The notes below the pieces were generated by a model. The model saw only the letters and a program-made list of their open reading frames with translations, did not search any database and had not been told where the DNA came from. Of a stretch of DNA of 8,132 nt, positions 6,474 through 8,132 are shown piece by piece. How positions within the stretch are numbered: position 1 is the first letter of the stretch; the number at the start of each line of letters is the position of its first letter. A program made the translations under genes and the position numbers. Origin of the DNA: Oligoflexaceae bacterium (GTDB lineage: Bacteria; Bdellovibrionota_B; Oligoflexia; Oligoflexales; Oligoflexaceae); assembly GCA_947474445.1 (NCBI GenBank), contig CANJJY010000201.1:1-8132 (forward strand), written 5' to 3'.

Positions 6474-6503
6474 AAACGCTTTCCATTGGAAAGCGTTTTT
6501 TTT
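6474..6503 (+). terminator. Strong Rho-independent terminator abutting the cyclo-ligase gene
   Basis: AAACGCTTTCC (6474-6484) pairs perfectly with GGAAAGCGTTT (6488-6498) around an ATT loop. The run of eight T residues at 6496-6503 follows directly; the last stem pairs are A-T pairs sharing that run. This is a textbook intrinsic terminator on the + strand. It should end transcripts of the repeat-protein gene 65-95 nt after its stop. The T-run ends one base before an ATG at 6504, so the hairpin also sits at the very start of the next gene. Confidence 0.9.
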
Positions 6504-6515
6504 ATGGAGTTTCAC

Positions 6516-7124
6516 GTGCCAGAAGAGAGCTCCACGGACAAGAAGAAACTGCGGCAGACGCTAATCGCCGCGCGTGCGCGTCTCACGACTGCAGAGAAGA
6601 CAGAGGGGAGTGAAGCGATATGCCGTCACCTCAGAGAGTGGATGTCCACGCGTCGGATTCAAAAAGTCGCCTTGTACAAAAGCTTTCGCGACGAGCCCAG
6701 TCTCGCTCCTCTTGAGGCGCAGTGTCCCGCTCACCAGTTGTTCTACCCCCGTATCGATGCCGCGAGGAAATCGATGCGCTTTCGTCAGGCCTTGGAATTT
6801 GAAGTCAACTCCTTCGGTATCGAAGAACCGACCGAAGAAGGGCCTCTGCTCTACCCCGATACTCAAACCCTTATGCTCGTTCCAGGATTGGCCTTCGATC
6901 GCATGGGCCATCGTTTGGGATACGGAGCGGGCTTCTACGATCGATTTTTGAGCGGGTTTCCCGGCATAACGATCGGGGTCTGCTTTGAAGCGTTTCACTT
7001 ACCTGCGCTGCCGCGCGACGATCACGATATTCCGGTCAAATATATAGTATCCGAAGCTGGCCTTTGGACAGTTCAGACCGACATGCGTTCGGCTCCTCTC
7101 GCAGAGGCGACTCAAAAGCGATGA
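6516..7124 (+). CDS. fau: 5-formyltetrahydrofolate cyclo-ligase (5,10-methenyl-THF synthetase)
   Basis: This cytosolic enzyme (YgfA/FAU/MTHFS family) uses ATP to convert 5-formyl-THF into 5,10-methenyl-THF, returning a dead-end folate to one-carbon metabolism. From GTG at 6516 it has 202 residues, a normal length. Visible family features are the N-terminal K-LRQTLIAAR helix (11-20), YKSFRDEPSL (54-63) in the substrate region, LVPGLAFDRMG (121-131), the glycine-rich nucleotide-binding motif LGYGAGFYDRFL (134-145), and the closing LPRDDHDIPVKYIVSE (165-180). I chose GTG at 6516 because GGAG (6506-6509) is 6 nt upstream. The ATG at 6504 directly follows the terminator T-tract, and the TTG at 6486 lies inside the hairpin; neither has a ribosome binding site. 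The stop overlaps the following channel gene as ATGA. I see no convincing promoter after the terminator, so the source of transcription is unclear. Confidence 0.94.
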   Translation: MPEESSTDKKKLRQTLIAARARLTTAEKTEGSEAICRHLREWMSTRRIQKVALYKSFRDEPSLAPLEAQCPAHQLFYPRIDAARKSMRFRQALEFEVNSFGIEEPTEEGPLLYPDTQTLMLVPGLAFDRMGHRLGYGAGFYDRFLSGFPGITIGVCFEAFHLPALPRDDHDIPVKYIVSEAGLWTVQTDMRSAPLAEATQKR

Positions 7125-7984
7125 AGAAACTTAAACATCGACCGAGGGAAATAGGTAATGCCGTCCAAGTCGGACTGCAACGCGGGGCCCATCGGGACCT
7201 TTACTTTTTTTTCCTGCACTGGTCGTGGCCTCGGGTTTTTGGATTGTTTTTCTCTTTCTATTTTCTGTTGAACGCTTTTTTTGCATTCCTTTATACGCTT
7301 CAACCCGATTCCATCACGAACGCGAGATCGGGATCTTTTATCGACGCTTTCTTCTTCTCGGTCGAAACCTTCGCGACGATAGGATTCGGCAATATGGGGC
7401 CGGCGACCCGCTTTGCCCACATTATCGTTACGATCGAAGCTGCGACGGGATTGATAGCCGTGGCCATGGCGACGGGAGTCATGTTCGCTAAGCTAGCGCG
7501 GGCACAGGCCAAGGTATTGTTCAGCAAGACGGCCGTTATCATGCGTCGCAACGGAGAAAAGACCTTATCGATACGCGTCGCTAACGCGCGAGGCAATGAC
7601 TTGGTGGAAGCCACCGTCAACATCGTGGTTCTGGTCCAGGATCAGAACACCGAAGGGCAGCGGATGCGACTCATGAAGGATCTCAAACTCGAACGCAGCC
7701 GCTCGCCCTTTTTCCGTCTGAGCTGGCAGATTATGCATAAGATCGACAGCGAAAGTCCCCTGGCGGAGCTCCTCAGCGCCGAACAGGCGAGTCCGCATTT
7801 TCTTGGATTTACCGTAACCGTGATGGGGCATGACGGTACCTTTGGTCAAACCGTCTACGCGCGGCACATCTACTATCCGGACGACCTGCGTATGGGGCAC
7901 CGCTTTGTCGATGTTCTGAGTGAACTTCCGGATGGTCGAACGCTCATGGATTACGGCAAGTTTCATGAGACTTACGCGGAATAG
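7121..7984 (+). CDS. KirBac-type inward-rectifier potassium channel
   Basis: This 287-residue protein matches bacterial inward-rectifier K+ channels, tetramers in the inner membrane with a large cytoplasmic domain. The order is: a short basic N-terminus, the amphipathic slide-helix region with RDLYFFFLHWSWPRVF (25-40), TM1 (about 37-58, with N-FFAFLY), the pore helix (73-84), the selectivity filter TIGFG (86-90), TM2 (99-125), and a C-terminal immunoglobulin-like Kir domain. Hallmarks of that domain are RVANARGNDLVEA (152-164), DLKLERSRSPFFRLSW (187-202), HKIDSESPL (206-214) and GQTVYARHIYY (242-252). The filter has Phe where most K+ channels have Tyr; GFG filters are known to conduct K+ in other families such as hERG. 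The ATG at 7121 overlaps the cyclo-ligase stop as ATGA. An upstream TTG at 7064 would give a 57-nt overlap and adds nothing family-like, so I reject it. Gating ligand and physiological role are unknown. Confidence 0.95.
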   Translation: MKKLKHRPREIGNAVQVGLQRGAHRDLYFFFLHWSWPRVFGLFFSFYFLLNAFFAFLYTLQPDSITNARSGSFIDAFFFSVETFATIGFGNMGPATRFAHIIVTIEAATGLIAVAMATGVMFAKLARAQAKVLFSKTAVIMRRNGEKTLSIRVANARGNDLVEATVNIVVLVQDQNTEGQRMRLMKDLKLERSRSPFFRLSWQIMHKIDSESPLAELLSAEQASPHFLGFTVTVMGHDGTFGQTVYARHIYYPDDLRMGHRFVDVLSELPDGRTLMDYGKFHETYAE

Positions 7985-8016
7985 AATGCAGCGCGTTTTC
8001 AACCTCGAGGATATCC

Positions 8017-8132
8017 ATGCTTCCCTCCCTTCAGACTCAAGCTCATGTCTACGTCAAGCAACGCCACGAGATCGCCGAATGGATTGGCTTTGAAACGCGC
8101 AATAAGTATGAATTCTACGACCAAAACATGCA
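8017..8132 (+). CDS. Phospholipid scramblase-related protein, N-terminal fragment
   Basis: The gene runs off the right edge after 38 complete codons. The ATG at 8017 has GAGGA (8007-8011) 5 nt upstream and lies 32 nt after the channel gene. The visible protein starts MLPSLQTQAHVYVKQRHEI and continues through EWIGFETRNKYEFYD. The pattern of hydrophobic-xVKQ, then GFExxNKYEhhD, is that of the scramblase/LURP-one-related (tubby-like) fold, found in bacterial proteins annotated as phospholipid scramblase-related. Eukaryotic members were named for lipid scrambling; bacterial members have no well-established activity. The assignment rests on a short piece and should be regarded as probable. Proximity to the Kir channel gene suggests possible co-transcription, since no terminator is visible between them. 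Confidence 0.68.
   Translation, partial: MLPSLQTQAHVYVKQRHEIAEWIGFETRNKYEFYDQNM

Noticed and set aside
6410..6503. Possible 6S RNA upstream of the cyclo-ligase gene, as in gammaproteobacteria
   Set aside because: The gap is only 94 nt and is filled by a palindrome and a terminator; it is too short for a 6S RNA and lacks the long rod with a central bulge.
7986..8016. ATG at 7986 as an earlier start for the last gene
   Set aside because: It is in a different frame from the scramblase-like reading, has no family resemblance, and has no good ribosome binding site; the ATG at 8017 has GAGGA 5 nt upstream.

Overview
The window looks like chromosomal DNA from a Gram-negative, LPS-making bacterium of moderate GC content. 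The gene order bamA-skp-fabZ-lpxA-lpxB and the acidic/lysine-rich Skp recall Bdellovibrionota (Oligoflexia/Bdellovibrionia-like) relatives. That placement is an inference from protein flavour and synteny, not from a database search.

Left block (1-5279, all +): a tightly packed envelope-biogenesis operon. It holds the 3' end of bamA (outer-membrane protein assembly), skp/ompH (periplasmic chaperone), fabZ (beta-hydroxyacyl-ACP dehydratase), lpxA (first acyltransferase of lipid A synthesis), a divergent lpxB-type glycosyltransferase, and an MsbA-type ABC exporter. Junctions are 20 nt (bamA/skp), a 1-nt TAATG overlap (skp/fabZ), 50 nt (fabZ/lpxA), a TTGA overlap (lpxA/lpxB) and an overlap (lpxB/ABC), so translational coupling is likely. 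The genes link outer-membrane protein insertion with supply of 3-hydroxyacyl-ACP, early lipid A synthesis and probable lipid A flipping. lpxD, which sits between skp and fabZ in E. coli, is missing here, and the LpxB homologue has lost several residues considered important in the family.

Middle block (5280-6503): a weak hairpin/T-tract after the exporter gene, a plausible sigma70-type promoter, and then one gene for an unrecognised single-pass membrane protein. That protein has a long Ala/Glu/Pro linker and two beta-sandwich-like repeats. A perfect 14-bp palindrome and a strong intrinsic terminator follow it.

Right block (6504-8132): 5-formyltetrahydrofolate cyclo-ligase, probably starting at a GTG just past the terminator, is coupled by an ATGA overlap to a bacterial inward-rectifier (KirBac-type) potassium channel with a TIGFG selectivity filter. 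The first 38 complete codons of a phospholipid-scramblase-related protein then run off the right edge. I see no mobile elements, CRISPR arrays, tRNA or rRNA genes. The main points of interest are the altered LpxB, the missing lpxD, the terminator abutting the cyclo-ligase gene, the GFG-filter Kir channel beside a scramblase-like gene, and the uncharacterised repeat protein.
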